Source of the DNA: a candidate division FCPU426 bacterium
GTDB lineage: Bacteria; Oederibacteriota; Muellerivitia; Muellerivitales; Muellerivitaceae
Reading direction: 5' to 3'
Assembly (NCBI GenBank): GCA_003152075.1
Contig: PLZG01000034.1
Coordinates: 1-64,000, forward strand
DNA: 64,000 nt
In this document: piece by piece, positions 17,019 through 26,310 of the stretch
Layout of the letters: every line of letters starts with the position of its first letter
Position numbering within the stretch: position 1 is the first letter of the stretch
Notes under the pieces: generated by a model
The model's input: the letters and a program-made list of their open reading frames with translations, nothing else
Told to the model about the DNA's origin: nothing
Databases searched by the model: none
Program-made: the position numbers and the translations under genes

Positions 17019-18965
17019 ATGAAAAGGTGGATTCTTGCAAGCGCTGTTGTAAGTTTTTTGTTGGCCACGGCATTCCCTTCCTGGGCCAAACCCAATAAGG
17101 TGGTGCTGGGTTATTCCGCTTCCTGGTTTGACGGCATCTATCCACCTGAGAGTTACAACTACGATGCCCTCACCCACATTGCCCGGTCATTCCTAATCCC
17201 CAAAGCCAATGGGGACATCACGGTTTCTGGTGATTTTTGGAACGCCGACCTGGAAAAAATGGCCCACGCCCATAAGGTGAAGTTGATTGCTTCCATTGGC
17301 GGGGCGGCGCAGAACGCTAACCATTGGCTGGGCATGGCCCGCGACCCCCAGGCTGAGAAGCACTTCTTTGACGAATTGGAAAAGCTAATCACGGCAAATA
17401 ACTATGACGGCGTGGACATCGATTGGGAGCCTTCGGCTTTGATTGACCCAGACCAGGCCACCTACACGAAATTCATGCAGGATATCCGCGCGAGATTCCC
17501 CAAGTGGATCATTACGACCGCGCTTGGTGGCGGGGAATGGTGGGCCCCTCATGTTTCTTGGTCGGAGATCGTCCAGCAGGTGGATTTCATCAACCTGATG
17601 ACCTATGACTTCGCGGGGGAATGGACGGGCCATTCGGCCCATAACGCTAATCTCTACGCGCCCAGCAACTCCAAAGTGGATGGAGGCATGAACGTTGATG
17701 AGATGGTTCACCGCCTTGAGCATAAATACGCTGTTCCAGCCGATAAGATCGTCCTGGGACTGCCTTTTTATGGCCAGCAATTTAATACTCCCCACATGGG
17801 GGATTCCTTTACGGACGCCGCCAGCAAGACCGTGGCCGAAATACAGTATTACGAAGTGGCCCCATTGCTGGGCAATAAGGACTGGAAAGGCTTCTGGGAT
17901 GAAGGCGCCAAGGTACCTTATCTGGAGAGGGTTGGCGGAGCCCATGTCATTACCTATGACGACCCGAAGTCCATTGGGCTCAAATGCGATTACGCCGTGA
18001 AGGAGGATTTGAAAGGTGTGATGATCTGGAACTTGGGGGCGGATGTGGTGGGAGAGAAAACACCCCTTTTGGATTCCATATGTAAGTCCCTGGCCGCCGG
18101 AACCATGAACATGCCTGCTTCGGGACTTGCCAAGAGCATTTCAACCTTTGTCTCGATTGTCAAAGAAGCCTATGTGAAGTTACAGGCCGCCCAAGCCAAG
18201 CTGTATGCCGCAGGAAAAGCCGAGGATGCCAAGGCTGCCGATCCGGGCCCGGCGCCCGATTTGACCATTCCGGATACCCAAAAGGCCAGCGAATTGGGGA
18301 AGAAGTTATGGGAATTACAGATAGCCTTGAGCAACTACAACCGCAAACTGGAAGAAAGCCAGAAGGCTTTCAATTCCATACCTGTACCGGATGTTTCGGG
18401 GAAGAAGCTCCAGGCCAAGGGAACCAGCCTTTTAATTGATAACTTTGAAAGCGGGGGAACGGCCAATACCCTGGGTGGAAGCTGGTCAACGGATTGCGAC
18501 CACAATAACCTGGGCACGGTGATGAACCCCATGCCCTTCAAACCCGAAGCGGGCGGAAGCAAGGCTTCGCCTAAATACGCGGCCCATATGTATGGACATT
18601 ACGGTAAGAGCATTGCTCCTTGGCCCTATGCCATGCTGACGGGAACCCTGGACCCGGGGCAGGCGACTGTAGACCTAAGCGATTTCAAGACCCTGCAATT
18701 CTGGGCCAAGGGAGACGGGAAGGATTATTCAGTCGTTTTGGCCCGGGCCGCAATTCAGGATTACGCCAACCCCCGAAACGATTTCAAAGCCCCGGCTCAA
18801 TGGACGAAGGTGATGTTGAATCTTGTGGATTTCAAACAGCCCAGCTGGGGGAGACAGGTTGCTCCCAAGTTGAGTGACATTCTTTATATTTCTTACACCC
18901 CGGCAGCTGCCTTCAGTGATGAGGATTTCAATTTGTGGGTGGATGATGTGACGCTGGTGAAATAA
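17019..18965 (+). CDS. GH18 chitinase-like enzyme with C-terminal CBM11/CIA30-like domain
   Basis: An exported glycoside hydrolase family 18 protein, 648 aa, expected to cleave chitin or related beta-1,4-GlcNAc polymers. Signal peptide at 1-23 (MKRWILASAVVSFLLATAFPSWA). GH18 motifs: SIGG in strand 3 and DGVDIDWEP, giving D130, D133, D135 and acid E137; MTYDFAGEW follows and MIWNLGAD closes the barrel. An Ala/Lys-rich helical linker (about 365-455) connects to a C-terminal domain (about 470-648) related to the minus-strand protein at 12861-13610 (DNFES, DHNNLGT, WVDDVTLVK). ATG 17019 is chosen because AGAGGGA precedes it and the upstream extension is repeat E. No PPYPNP domain. Confidence 0.9.
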   Translation: MKRWILASAVVSFLLATAFPSWAKPNKVVLGYSASWFDGIYPPESYNYDALTHIARSFLIPKANGDITVSGDFWNADLEKMAHAHKVKLIASIGGAAQNANHWLGMARDPQAEKHFFDELEKLITANNYDGVDIDWEPSALIDPDQATYTKFMQDIRARFPKWIITTALGGGEWWAPHVSWSEIVQQVDFINLMTYDFAGEWTGHSAHNANLYAPSNSKVDGGMNVDEMVHRLEHKYAVPADKIVLGLPFYGQQFNTPHMGDSFTDAASKTVAEIQYYEVAPLLGNKDWKGFWDEGAKVPYLERVGGAHVITYDDPKSIGLKCDYAVKEDLKGVMIWNLGADVVGEKTPLLDSICKSLAAGTMNMPASGLAKSISTFVSIVKEAYVKLQAAQAKLYAAGKAEDAKAADPGPAPDLTIPDTQKASELGKKLWELQIALSNYNRKLEESQKAFNSIPVPDVSGKKLQAKGTSLLIDNFESGGTANTLGGSWSTDCDHNNLGTVMNPMPFKPEAGGSKASPKYAAHMYGHYGKSIAPWPYAMLTGTLDPGQATVDLSDFKTLQFWAKGDGKDYSVVLARAAIQDYANPRNDFKAPAQWTKVMLNLVDFKQPSWGRQVAPKLSDILYISYTPAAAFSDEDFNLWVDDVTLVK

Positions 18966-18999
18966 CAATCATCGGTAGTTGTCTGTGGCGGGGGCCAAT

Positions 19000-19389
19000 G
19001 TGAAAAAGAAAAATGCATTACAGTTTGTTTCAATACCTATCATTGGTGGCCTAGGTATGCTATCCGGGGGAATCGTTGGTTTTTATTTTCTTTGTTTTAT
19101 TTATCATGTCCCCTTTTCATTGAGTGAACCCATGAATAAATTGGGCATACCAAGCATTTCATTTTTCCTTTTACTTCCTTTTGCAATATTGGGTATACCT
19201 TGTGTTGGAATTCCAGTTTTTCTTTTGTTCCTAAGACCATTTTATTCAAAGGAAAATATTAATCGCCTTATACTTTCCGGCCAAGAAGATGTCATTGATC
19301 CGGGAACAATTGCTTTCAAGAATCTAATGAATAAAATAGCGTTTTTTTGGGTTGATCTTTTGTTTCGCGATGTGAAAAGAAAGAATTAG
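19000..19389 (+). CDS. small hypothetical membrane protein
   Basis: A protein of about 130 residues with two clear hydrophobic segments (IIGGLGMLSGGIVGFYFLCF and SFFLLLPFAILGIPCVGIPV) and a charged C-terminal tail ending DVKRKN. I recognise no family. In-frame TTG 18979 and GTG 18985 are alternative starts; GTG 19000 is preceded by GGCGGGGG. It is more AT-rich than its neighbours and lies just after the GH18 gene, which may point to recent acquisition. Coding status is likely but not certain. Confidence 0.5.
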   Translation: MKKKNALQFVSIPIIGGLGMLSGGIVGFYFLCFIYHVPFSLSEPMNKLGIPSISFFLLLPFAILGIPCVGIPVFLLFLRPFYSKENINRLILSGQEDVIDPGTIAFKNLMNKIAFFWVDLLFRDVKRKN

Positions 19390-19549
19390 AAATAGTTTTT
19401 ATTGTCCGCGACGGTGATCCGTCATGGTCAAAGAATATCTCGATCAGTTGTTCGAGAGTAACACGTGAAAGTCTCCGAATTAGGCTTTAATACTCTCCAA
19501 AATAAAAGCGATCTCAGTTTCCTGACAAAACTTAAGTTCCATTCAAAGT

Positions 19550-22500
19550 GTGGTAAATTTTATATGTAGTTTTCCCCACTTCTTTCGGAACGGACGGTTT
19601 GGATTGCCCCTCAAACAATCGTCTCTGTCTCGACATAAAACTTCCTTAAATCAATTTCTGTTTGTTTCGTCCATTCTTTTACTCATGAGTTCGCCTGTAA
19701 ATGCCGCTACAAACATTCCCGCCCAAGCCTGGAGCCGAGATATAAACGCTGGGGGTTACCTGGACGGGGCACCCCTGGGGGGCTTTGGAGCGGGCACAGT
19801 TACCCGGAATTTCGGGGGGGATTTTTACCTTGGGCGTCTTAATGTCGCAGCAGCCCCCACAACCTGGACCAACAATAGCCCCTATGTCGTGGATGCTAAT
19901 TGTGGCTTTTACATGTACCAAAAACCCTCCGGTGGAGCGGCAGTTACCTACCACTTAAACGCGACCGCGCTTGGTACGGGACAAGCCACCTATTACTCCC
20001 TCTATCCCAAGTCTTGGGTGGATTATTACGGGTCGGATTTCGCCTGTAAGGCCCGGGTGAGCCAGTTCACGCCCATGATTCCGGGGGATTACATCCGGAG
20101 CAGTTTCCCGGAGGGCATCTTTGAGTGGGATATTTACAACCCCACCTGTACCACCACCGATGTGGGTATTATGCTCACTTGGGACAACACGTTTGGCGGG
20201 GCTAACGCGGCGGTAAGCGTTTCGGGCGGCAATACCGGGCTGGTTTTGACCCGGTCAGGGGCGAGTGCCACCACCAAGAGCCAGGGCGAGTTCGCATTGG
20301 CCTGCGCTTCCAGCGCGGGGGTCACGGTAACCTATCAATCGGCCGCGAGCGTGGCCAATCTGCAAACTTCCTTCGGCGCGGCGGGCACCCTGACCAATGC
20401 CGTTGGCGCCAATTCCATCGGCGGCATCGCCTTTAAGGTGACCCTTTCGCCGGGGCAATCCGTGAAGATCCCCATCGTCCTGGCATGGGATATTCCTCTG
20501 GCCCAACCCGGAACTGGGGCCCAATGGTACCGCGAATACACCCGTACCTATGGAAAGACAGGGCTGAACTCCTTTGCCATCGCCAACGACGCCTTGAATA
20601 ACTATGCCGGTTGGGAAACCTCCATTGATAACTGGCAAGGCGGGGTCCTGGGCGGACCCTACCCCGATTGGTTCAAGCAGATGCTCTTCAATGAACTTTA
20701 CTATTACGTCATTGGCGGCACACTTTGGGAGGCTGGACAGTACGGCTCCACTAACTTCGACGCCGGGCCGGACATGTTCAGCAGTTTGGAATCCTACGTT
20801 TACCCCTTTTATGGCACCTCCGACGTTCGCTTTTACAGTTCCTGGGCGCTGGCCCAAAACTGGCCGAACATCGACAAGCAGGAAGTGGAACAGTTTTGCG
20901 ACAGCGTCACGGTGAACGCTTCCCAGGCCTTGCCGAGACCCGCGGCCATCGGGACCTGCGCCCATGATTTCGGGGCCTTGAACGATGTCTACACCCGATG
21001 GAATGCTTACACTTTCCGAGATTCCACCACCTGGAAGGATTTGAATTCCAAGTTGGTTCTCATGGTTTACCGGGATTGGGAAATGACGGGAAAGAGCGAC
21101 TCGACTTTCTTGAACTATTGCTGGCCCGCCGTGCAGATGGCGATGGCCAAGGTGCATAGCCAGTGCGTATCTACCGGGCCTGTCACCTACAACCTGCCCA
21201 TTTCCAACGGCATCGACCAAACTTACGACAACTTAGGGCTTACCGGGGAGACGGCCTATTGCGGAAGCCTTTACCTAGCCGCTTGCGAGGCCGCGCAAGC
21301 CATGGCGACCCAACAAGGGAACGCGGCTTTGGCCACCACCTATAATTCCTGGTTGACCCTAGGCCAGGCTGACTTTGAGGGAAATCTTTGGAACGCAACG
21401 GGTAACTATTACAACATCGACACGGGTAGCGGGGCGGGAGGGGTGACGGGAGTTGCCCGAATCATGAGCGACCAGCTTTGCGGCCAGTGGTACGCCAAGG
21501 CTTGCGGGCTTTCTGATGTGGTACCTGCAGCCCACGCTGTAAGCGCCTGGCAGACAGTTCACGATAACAACTGGGCCAAGTTTGACGCGGGCGCACATGG
21601 GGAAGTGAATGTCATGACCTCGGCCGGGAGCATTGATGCCAGCACTTCCCAAAGCCAGGAAGCCTGGGTGGGCACGACCTGGGGCGCAGTGGCTGGGATG
21701 ATCCAACAGGGAATGTTCACCCAGGCTGTTTCCATTGGGAATAGCCTCTATAACAGTATCTGGAACCTGGGCTCCATGTGGTTTCGCACCCCGGAAGCCT
21801 GGACCACGGGGCTGACCAACATCCGGGCGCCATACTATATGAGGGCCAACGCCATTTGGGGGGCGAAGCATGCTTATGACGTAAATTCCCCTTGTGGCAA
21901 CGCTACCTGCACCCCCATACCCACCCTTATCCCGACCCCAACGGCTATGGTGAGTTGTCCCGGCACGCCAACCTTCACCTTTACCAATACAACCTTTTTG
22001 ACGCCAACAAGGACGCCCACCAATAGTCCTTCGGCTACGCTCACTAGGACGGCGACGAATAGCCCAACGCGGACCGCAACCGCTACGCCAACCCCATCGG
22101 CAAGTAATACTTCCACTAGGACGTCCACCCCAACCCTCACCAATAGCCCGAGCTCATCTCCCACGGCTTCCCTGACTTTGACGCCGCCCTTTACCTCTAC
22201 AGCCTCGGCAACACCCACTAAGACGCCTTCAAACTCCCCTACGAACAGTTTGACCATGACCGTTACCAATACGGTTTCCCGGACTCCCACCAATAGCCCA
22301 ACCCAGACCCCGACTAATTCCCCCGCTAATACCTCTACGGCCACGGCATCGAATAGCCCTACAGGCACACCGACCCATTCCCCTACGCCAACCATTACTT
22401 CGACACCCACCAACACACCCCTGATTACCAATACCTCCACTCAAACCCCAGCGGATTCGATGACGCCGAGTCCCACGAATAGTGCGACTGCGTCCCTCAC

Positions 22501-23497
22501 CGCTACGCCTTCGGCTTCGCCCACGCCCACAAAGACAGAGACTTTAAGCCCGACGAATTCTTTCACCTCTACGGCGTCTTTGACCGCAACCAACAGCCCC
22601 ACAAAGACACCTACCTCAACACCAACCCTTAGCTTTACCAATACGGCGACGCTAAGCCCGACTAATAGTCCCAGTAGCACCAAAACTAACACGGCCACCT
22701 CTAGCCCAACCACCACTCCCACTAATTCATCGACCAATACTTCGACAGTTACCGCCTCGAATACACCTTCGGGGACTCCAACTCAGTCACACACCTCGAC
22801 TATTTCCTCGACCCCCACGAATACGCCATTGATTACCAATACCCCAACTCAAACCCCGACCAGTTCGATGACGCCGACAGCGTCCCTCACCGCAAGCCGG
22901 ACCCCAACCAATACACCTTCCAAAACGCCTACCCAGAGCCCATCAAACTCCCCGACTTTGACTTCAACCAATACCGTGACCTTATCTCCCATAAACACTT
23001 TTACCTTTACAAGCACGTTCACAAGAACATTCACACTTTCAAACACCTTTACTAGTACTCCAACAACCACTAGTACGGCCACGGCGTCTAATACCTCTAC
23101 CCCCACTAACACATTAACTTTCACACCTTCACCCACATCCACATTCACTTCAACCGCCACCTTTACGACGACCCCAACCAATAGCTCCTCGCCCACGGCC
23201 CTGCCCACGATGGTCGTGATATTGCCACCCTATCCCAACCCATCCAGAGATGGGTCTCCGGTGACGATTGGCCTATTACTGCCGGGGCCCGCCAGCCTTC
23301 ATTGGTCGGTCTTCACCACGGCCTTTCGGAAGATAAAGGACGAATCAACCACCCTGAGCGGTAGCGGCAACTTTAGTTGGGACCTCAAGGATAAGCTGGG
23401 TGCCAAGGTGGCCGATGGGCTTTATTACCTGCGGGTGGAAGTTAAAGGGGACTTTGGGAAGGATCAAAAAATCCTAAAGGTTTTAGTTCTGCCTTGA
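19550..23497 (+). CDS. secreted GH116 glycosidase with Thr-rich linker and PPYPNP C-terminal domain
   Basis: A 1,315-residue secreted protein. After the export segment (SLNQFLFVSSILLLMSSPVNA) comes a glycoside hydrolase family 116 (GBA2-like) module: N-terminal GH116 domain from PAQAWSRDINAGGYLDGAPLGGFGAGTV, then the catalytic (alpha/alpha)6 domain. The expected nucleophile is E414 in SSLESYVYPFYGTSDVRFYSS, and the acid aspartate lies in IDQTYDNLGLTGETAYCGS (D556). Characterised bacterial GH116 enzymes are beta-glucosidases or beta-xylosidases. A Thr/Ser/Pro linker of about 420 residues leads to the C-terminal domain (PPYPNP, W.VFTTAFRKI, GLYYLRVEV, KILKVLVLP) shared with the GH9 and SBBP proteins. 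GTG 19550 is the most upstream start; the signal peptide suggests the real one may be later. Confidence 0.85.
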   Translation: MVNFICSFPHFFRNGRFGLPLKQSSLSRHKTSLNQFLFVSSILLLMSSPVNAATNIPAQAWSRDINAGGYLDGAPLGGFGAGTVTRNFGGDFYLGRLNVAAAPTTWTNNSPYVVDANCGFYMYQKPSGGAAVTYHLNATALGTGQATYYSLYPKSWVDYYGSDFACKARVSQFTPMIPGDYIRSSFPEGIFEWDIYNPTCTTTDVGIMLTWDNTFGGANAAVSVSGGNTGLVLTRSGASATTKSQGEFALACASSAGVTVTYQSAASVANLQTSFGAAGTLTNAVGANSIGGIAFKVTLSPGQSVKIPIVLAWDIPLAQPGTGAQWYREYTRTYGKTGLNSFAIANDALNNYAGWETSIDNWQGGVLGGPYPDWFKQMLFNELYYYVIGGTLWEAGQYGSTNFDAGPDMFSSLESYVYPFYGTSDVRFYSSWALAQNWPNIDKQEVEQFCDSVTVNASQALPRPAAIGTCAHDFGALNDVYTRWNAYTFRDSTTWKDLNSKLVLMVYRDWEMTGKSDSTFLNYCWPAVQMAMAKVHSQCVSTGPVTYNLPISNGIDQTYDNLGLTGETAYCGSLYLAACEAAQAMATQQGNAALATTYNSWLTLGQADFEGNLWNATGNYYNIDTGSGAGGVTGVARIMSDQLCGQWYAKACGLSDVVPAAHAVSAWQTVHDNNWAKFDAGAHGEVNVMTSAGSIDASTSQSQEAWVGTTWGAVAGMIQQGMFTQAVSIGNSLYNSIWNLGSMWFRTPEAWTTGLTNIRAPYYMRANAIWGAKHAYDVNSPCGNATCTPIPTLIPTPTAMVSCPGTPTFTFTNTTFLTPTRTPTNSPSATLTRTATNSPTRTATATPTPSASNTSTRTSTPTLTNSPSSSPTASLTLTPPFTSTASATPTKTPSNSPTNSLTMTVTNTVSRTPTNSPTQTPTNSPANTSTATASNSPTGTPTHSPTPTITSTPTNTPLITNTSTQTPADSMTPSPTNSATASLTATPSASPTPTKTETLSPTNSFTSTASLTATNSPTKTPTSTPTLSFTNTATLSPTNSPSSTKTNTATSSPTTTPTNSSTNTSTVTASNTPSGTPTQSHTSTISSTPTNTPLITNTPTQTPTSSMTPTASLTASRTPTNTPSKTPTQSPSNSPTLTSTNTVTLSPINTFTFTSTFTRTFTLSNTFTSTPTTTSTATASNTSTPTNTLTFTPSPTSTFTSTATFTTTPTNSSSPTALPTMVVILPPYPNPSRDGSPVTIGLLLPGPASLHWSVFTTAFRKIKDESTTLSGSGNFSWDLKDKLGAKVADGLYYLRVEVKGDFGKDQKILKVLVLP
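22328..22876 (+). repeat. intragenic duplication with 408-bp offset in the GH116 linker
   Basis: Residues encoded at 22328-22468 and at 22736-22876 align over about 47 positions: NTSTATASNSPTGTPTHSPT continuing to NTPLITNTSTQTP, against NTSTVTASNTPSGTPTQSHT continuing to NTPLITNTPTQTP. The constant offset of 408 bp points to an in-frame segmental duplication within the linker, since partly diverged. Confidence 0.8.
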
Positions 23498-23534
23498 GGT
23501 TTTAATCTGGCCACGAATTCCGACCTGTTTCCGA

Positions 23535-23540
23535 TATAAT
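23535..23540 (+). promoter_or_regulatory. -10 box abutting an ATG (candidate leaderless promoter)
   Basis: A perfect TATAAT lies 6 nt before ATG 23547, with no Shine-Dalgarno sequence between. Transcription would start at or next to the A of the ATG. No good -35 box is seen, so confidence is moderate. Confidence 0.5.
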
Positions 23541-23546
23541 GCCGCC

Positions 23547-24578
23547 ATGAAAATATCCAAACCCATACGTATCGGTGTTATCGGCTTAGGGCAAATCGCC
23601 GTTCGGGCCCACCTTCCGGGTTACGCCAAAGCATCCGGATGCCAGTTAACCGCTGTTTATTCCGCCCGGGAAGCCCACGCCAAGCAGGTGGCGGCCCAAT
23701 TCGGCATTCCCTACATATACAAGGATTGGAACAAGCTTCTCGAGTCGGACCATGTGGACGCCGTTTCCATCTGCACCCCCAATTCAACCCACATGCCCAT
23801 CGCCTTAAAAGCCCTTCAGGAAGGAAAGCATGTCCTGGTAGAAAAACCGATCGCGGTCACAAGCTCGGAGGCCAAAACCCTCATTTCCGCCGCAAAGAAA
23901 TACAAACGGGTTTTGATGGTTCACCACAATATGCGTTTTGACCCCGCCGTCCGGACGGCCGAGAAATTATTGCGGAAGAACACCATTGGGGACGTGTTCG
24001 CTTTCAAATCATCCCTTACCCACCTGGGGCCCCTAGCCTGGAGCCCCAAAGCCAACTGGTTCTTTAACCGAAAATTGGCCGGGGGCGGGGCCTTGATGGA
24101 CCTGGGTCCCCATGTTTTCGACAGTTTGTCCTTTTTGCTGGGGGACCAGGCTTTGATGGTTGGGGCCGTGGCCACCCTTGGAAAAGCCATGTCCCGGGGG
24201 AAAGGCCTGCCGGTCGCGCAAGGGGAGGTTCATTGCGCTTGTTTATTAAGGTTTAAAAAGGGGGCCGTGGGGACGGTCAACGTGGGATGGGTCGATACGG
24301 CTTACCAGAATCGCTTTTACTTTTTTGGGACCAAAGGAACCCTTTCCTTGAATTTGGCCAAGGGGGACCCCATTACCCTGGAATTCCGTAATCAGGAAGG
24401 GAAAATACGCCCTTCCTTGGACAAGGACAGTTTTTACCCTTCTATATATGAGCACTTTATTGATTGTATCCAGCGCGGCAAAACTCCCTGGGCTTCAGGG
24501 GAGGAAGGTTTAAGAACCCTGGAGCTTATCGAGGCCGGATATAGGTTTATTCAACAGAAAAACGTGACAGCCTTTTGA
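23547..24578 (+). CDS. Gfo/Idh/MocA-family oxidoreductase
   Basis: A 343-residue NAD(P)-dependent oxidoreductase. N-terminal Rossmann fold with IGVIGLGQIAVRAHLPGY (GxGxIA type) and the conserved HVLVEKPIAV loop with the catalytic Lys of the EKP motif; the C-terminal alpha/beta domain includes GGGALMDLGPHVFDSLSFLLG. The family oxidises or reduces sugars, sugar nucleotides, inositols and related compounds; the substrate cannot be told. Given the neighbouring glycosidases, a role in sugar catabolism or modification is plausible. The stop overlaps the TTG start of the next frame. Confidence 0.88.
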   Translation: MKISKPIRIGVIGLGQIAVRAHLPGYAKASGCQLTAVYSAREAHAKQVAAQFGIPYIYKDWNKLLESDHVDAVSICTPNSTHMPIALKALQEGKHVLVEKPIAVTSSEAKTLISAAKKYKRVLMVHHNMRFDPAVRTAEKLLRKNTIGDVFAFKSSLTHLGPLAWSPKANWFFNRKLAGGGALMDLGPHVFDSLSFLLGDQALMVGAVATLGKAMSRGKGLPVAQGEVHCACLLRFKKGAVGTVNVGWVDTAYQNRFYFFGTKGTLSLNLAKGDPITLEFRNQEGKIRPSLDKDSFYPSIYEHFIDCIQRGKTPWASGEEGLRTLELIEAGYRFIQQKNVTAF

Positions 24579-26218
24579 GCCTGGTAGTTAATTTACACTG
24601 GTTTTTTTCAAAACTCTCGCCTCTTGCGGGAGAGGGTAGGGTGAGGGGAAGAGTGAGCCGAAGCTTTTTCACCCTCACCCCGGCCCATCTCCCGTACAGC
24701 GCTCATAGGGAACAACTCCTATGTACCCTCAAAACCAAAGCTCTAGGGAGAGGGGGAGAAAATACCTTTAAAATACTTTGGCTTACTGCGTTGGTTTTAA
24801 GTTTGGCTTGGGCCTTGGCGCCCCAAAAAGCCTGGGGCAGCTGTGAAACCTGCCCGGAAGACCAACCACTCGATGAAAAAATCCAAGCCCTTACCCTCCA
24901 ACAAGCGGACGATATTTTTAAAGAGGTCTCGCGGTTAAGGGGTTTGCCTGTCAAGAGTCCAGTAAATAAAACGTTTGAGAACCGGGCTTTTTTTCATGAC
25001 TACTATTTGAAGCTCCTCCAGGAACAGTATCCACCCGCCAAAAAAATAGCTTACGAGAAAGCCTACGTCCTTCTAGGATTGCTTCCGGAAAAAACCGATT
25101 TGATTCAAGCCTACCTGGATTCCTTCCTCGAGGTTGTCCAGGGTCTTTATGATCCTAGAACCAAGACCCTCTATTTGGCCAATTGGATTGACCCGGATAA
25201 AGAGGAACAAACCATGGCCCATGAGCTGACCCATGCCCTTCAAGACCAGTATTACGACCTGCAGGCCTATATGGACCGGGGAAGGGACTCCACTATGGAC
25301 GTCCAGTTTGCCCGGGCCAGCGTGATGGAGGGGGACGCGGTGGCGACCGCCTTGAATTATTCCCTCGAGGATAAGAATGAGAATTTTACCCAATTGGTAA
25401 ATATCGCGGATTGGGTGAGGATGTCCAACCTGTTGGAGGAAAGCGGTGAGAAGGCCTTTGGACGGAAGGTGAACCTACATGATGTCATTAATTTCCCCTA
25501 TATTTACGGAGCATCTTTCCTTCAGAAATATGTCAAGGCCTATGGCTGGCAAGGCATGAAATACCTTTTTGATCATCCCCCTTCCTCCACCCACCAGATC
25601 ATTCACCCCGAGGATTTTTTCCCCAAACGCCAAAAGCCGGTGAGGGTCAAAATTGACGACCTTTCCCAAAACGTGCTCAAGGATTTCTCGAGAATATGGG
25701 AGGAAACCTTTGGTGAATATGGGTTGACGCTATTGATGCGACAGTATCTCCCTGAAAATGAGGCGCGCCATTCGGCAAGTGGTTGGAGGGGGGATCGGAT
25801 CCAGGTTTATGAATCGAGGGACGGGAGCCGTCAGGTATTGACCGGCTATGTGGTATTCAACGACGAAGCTTCCGCGGGAGATTTTTTTAAAAGCTACCGT
25901 TCCCTGTTGGGCAAAAAATATAACTCGGAAATTTTCCGGAGGTCTGATGACACGATCCATTGGATATCCTTGGGGCAGGGAGCCGGTTCCTCTATGGGAC
26001 CGGCACAACTAAACCGTGGACCTCGGCAAGAGGCCTCGGCCCAAGGGGACTTGGAGGCTTACGTGGAGCGTTTGGGGAGAAGGGTTGTTTTTATCGAGGG
26101 AACCACTTCTAGCTTGACCTCGAAAGTCAGGGGCGTATTGTGGGATGTGAGCCGACCCGACTCAAAGTCGGTACAAAAAAATGAAAATATTACCCCGGAG
26201 ACCCCTAGCGGTCCTTGA
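24575..26218 (+). CDS. exported zinc metallopeptidase-like protein; N-terminus overlaps a repeat
   Basis: The 547-codon frame starts at TTG 24575, overlapping the previous stop. Its first 60 codons are encoded by a family D repeat, so the real start may lie downstream near the hydrophobic segment TFKILWLTALVLSLAWALAP (residues 64-83), which looks like a signal peptide ending around QKAWGS. The mature part begins with a CETC pair. TMAHELTHALQDQYYDL carries HExxH at residues 216-220, with a likely third zinc ligand glutamate in SVMEGDAVATAL (E252), a gluzincin-like arrangement. Substrate and family name are not clear. Weak rho-independent spacing to the next gene suggests monocistronic expression. 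Confidence 0.7.
   Translation: MSLVVNLHWFFSKLSPLAGEGRVRGRVSRSFFTLTPAHLPYSAHREQLLCTLKTKALGRGGENTFKILWLTALVLSLAWALAPQKAWGSCETCPEDQPLDEKIQALTLQQADDIFKEVSRLRGLPVKSPVNKTFENRAFFHDYYLKLLQEQYPPAKKIAYEKAYVLLGLLPEKTDLIQAYLDSFLEVVQGLYDPRTKTLYLANWIDPDKEEQTMAHELTHALQDQYYDLQAYMDRGRDSTMDVQFARASVMEGDAVATALNYSLEDKNENFTQLVNIADWVRMSNLLEESGEKAFGRKVNLHDVINFPYIYGASFLQKYVKAYGWQGMKYLFDHPPSSTHQIIHPEDFFPKRQKPVRVKIDDLSQNVLKDFSRIWEETFGEYGLTLLMRQYLPENEARHSASGWRGDRIQVYESRDGSRQVLTGYVVFNDEASAGDFFKSYRSLLGKKYNSEIFRRSDDTIHWISLGQGAGSSMGPAQLNRGPRQEASAQGDLEAYVERLGRRVVFIEGTTSSLTSKVRGVLWDVSRPDSKSVQKNENITPETPSGP
24612..24758. repeat. intergenic repeat family D copy inside the 5' end of a frame
   Basis: CTCTCGCCTCTTGCGGGAGA and GGGTAGGGTGAGGGG are followed by CACCCTCACCCCGGCCCATC and, at the far end, CTCTAGGGAGAGGGGG. 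This is the same CCCTC(A/G)CCCC / GGGAGAGGG pattern as at 15479-15562, but longer. It occupies the first codons of the metallopeptidase frame. Confidence 0.65.
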
Positions 26219-26310
26219 CAGTGGATGGGGTGAAACCTACACTTACCCAAGAACTAAAGGGTTTGTTACTTTTAACTCCTTTCAACGTTATCTAATAAAT
26301 GGAGGATGTC

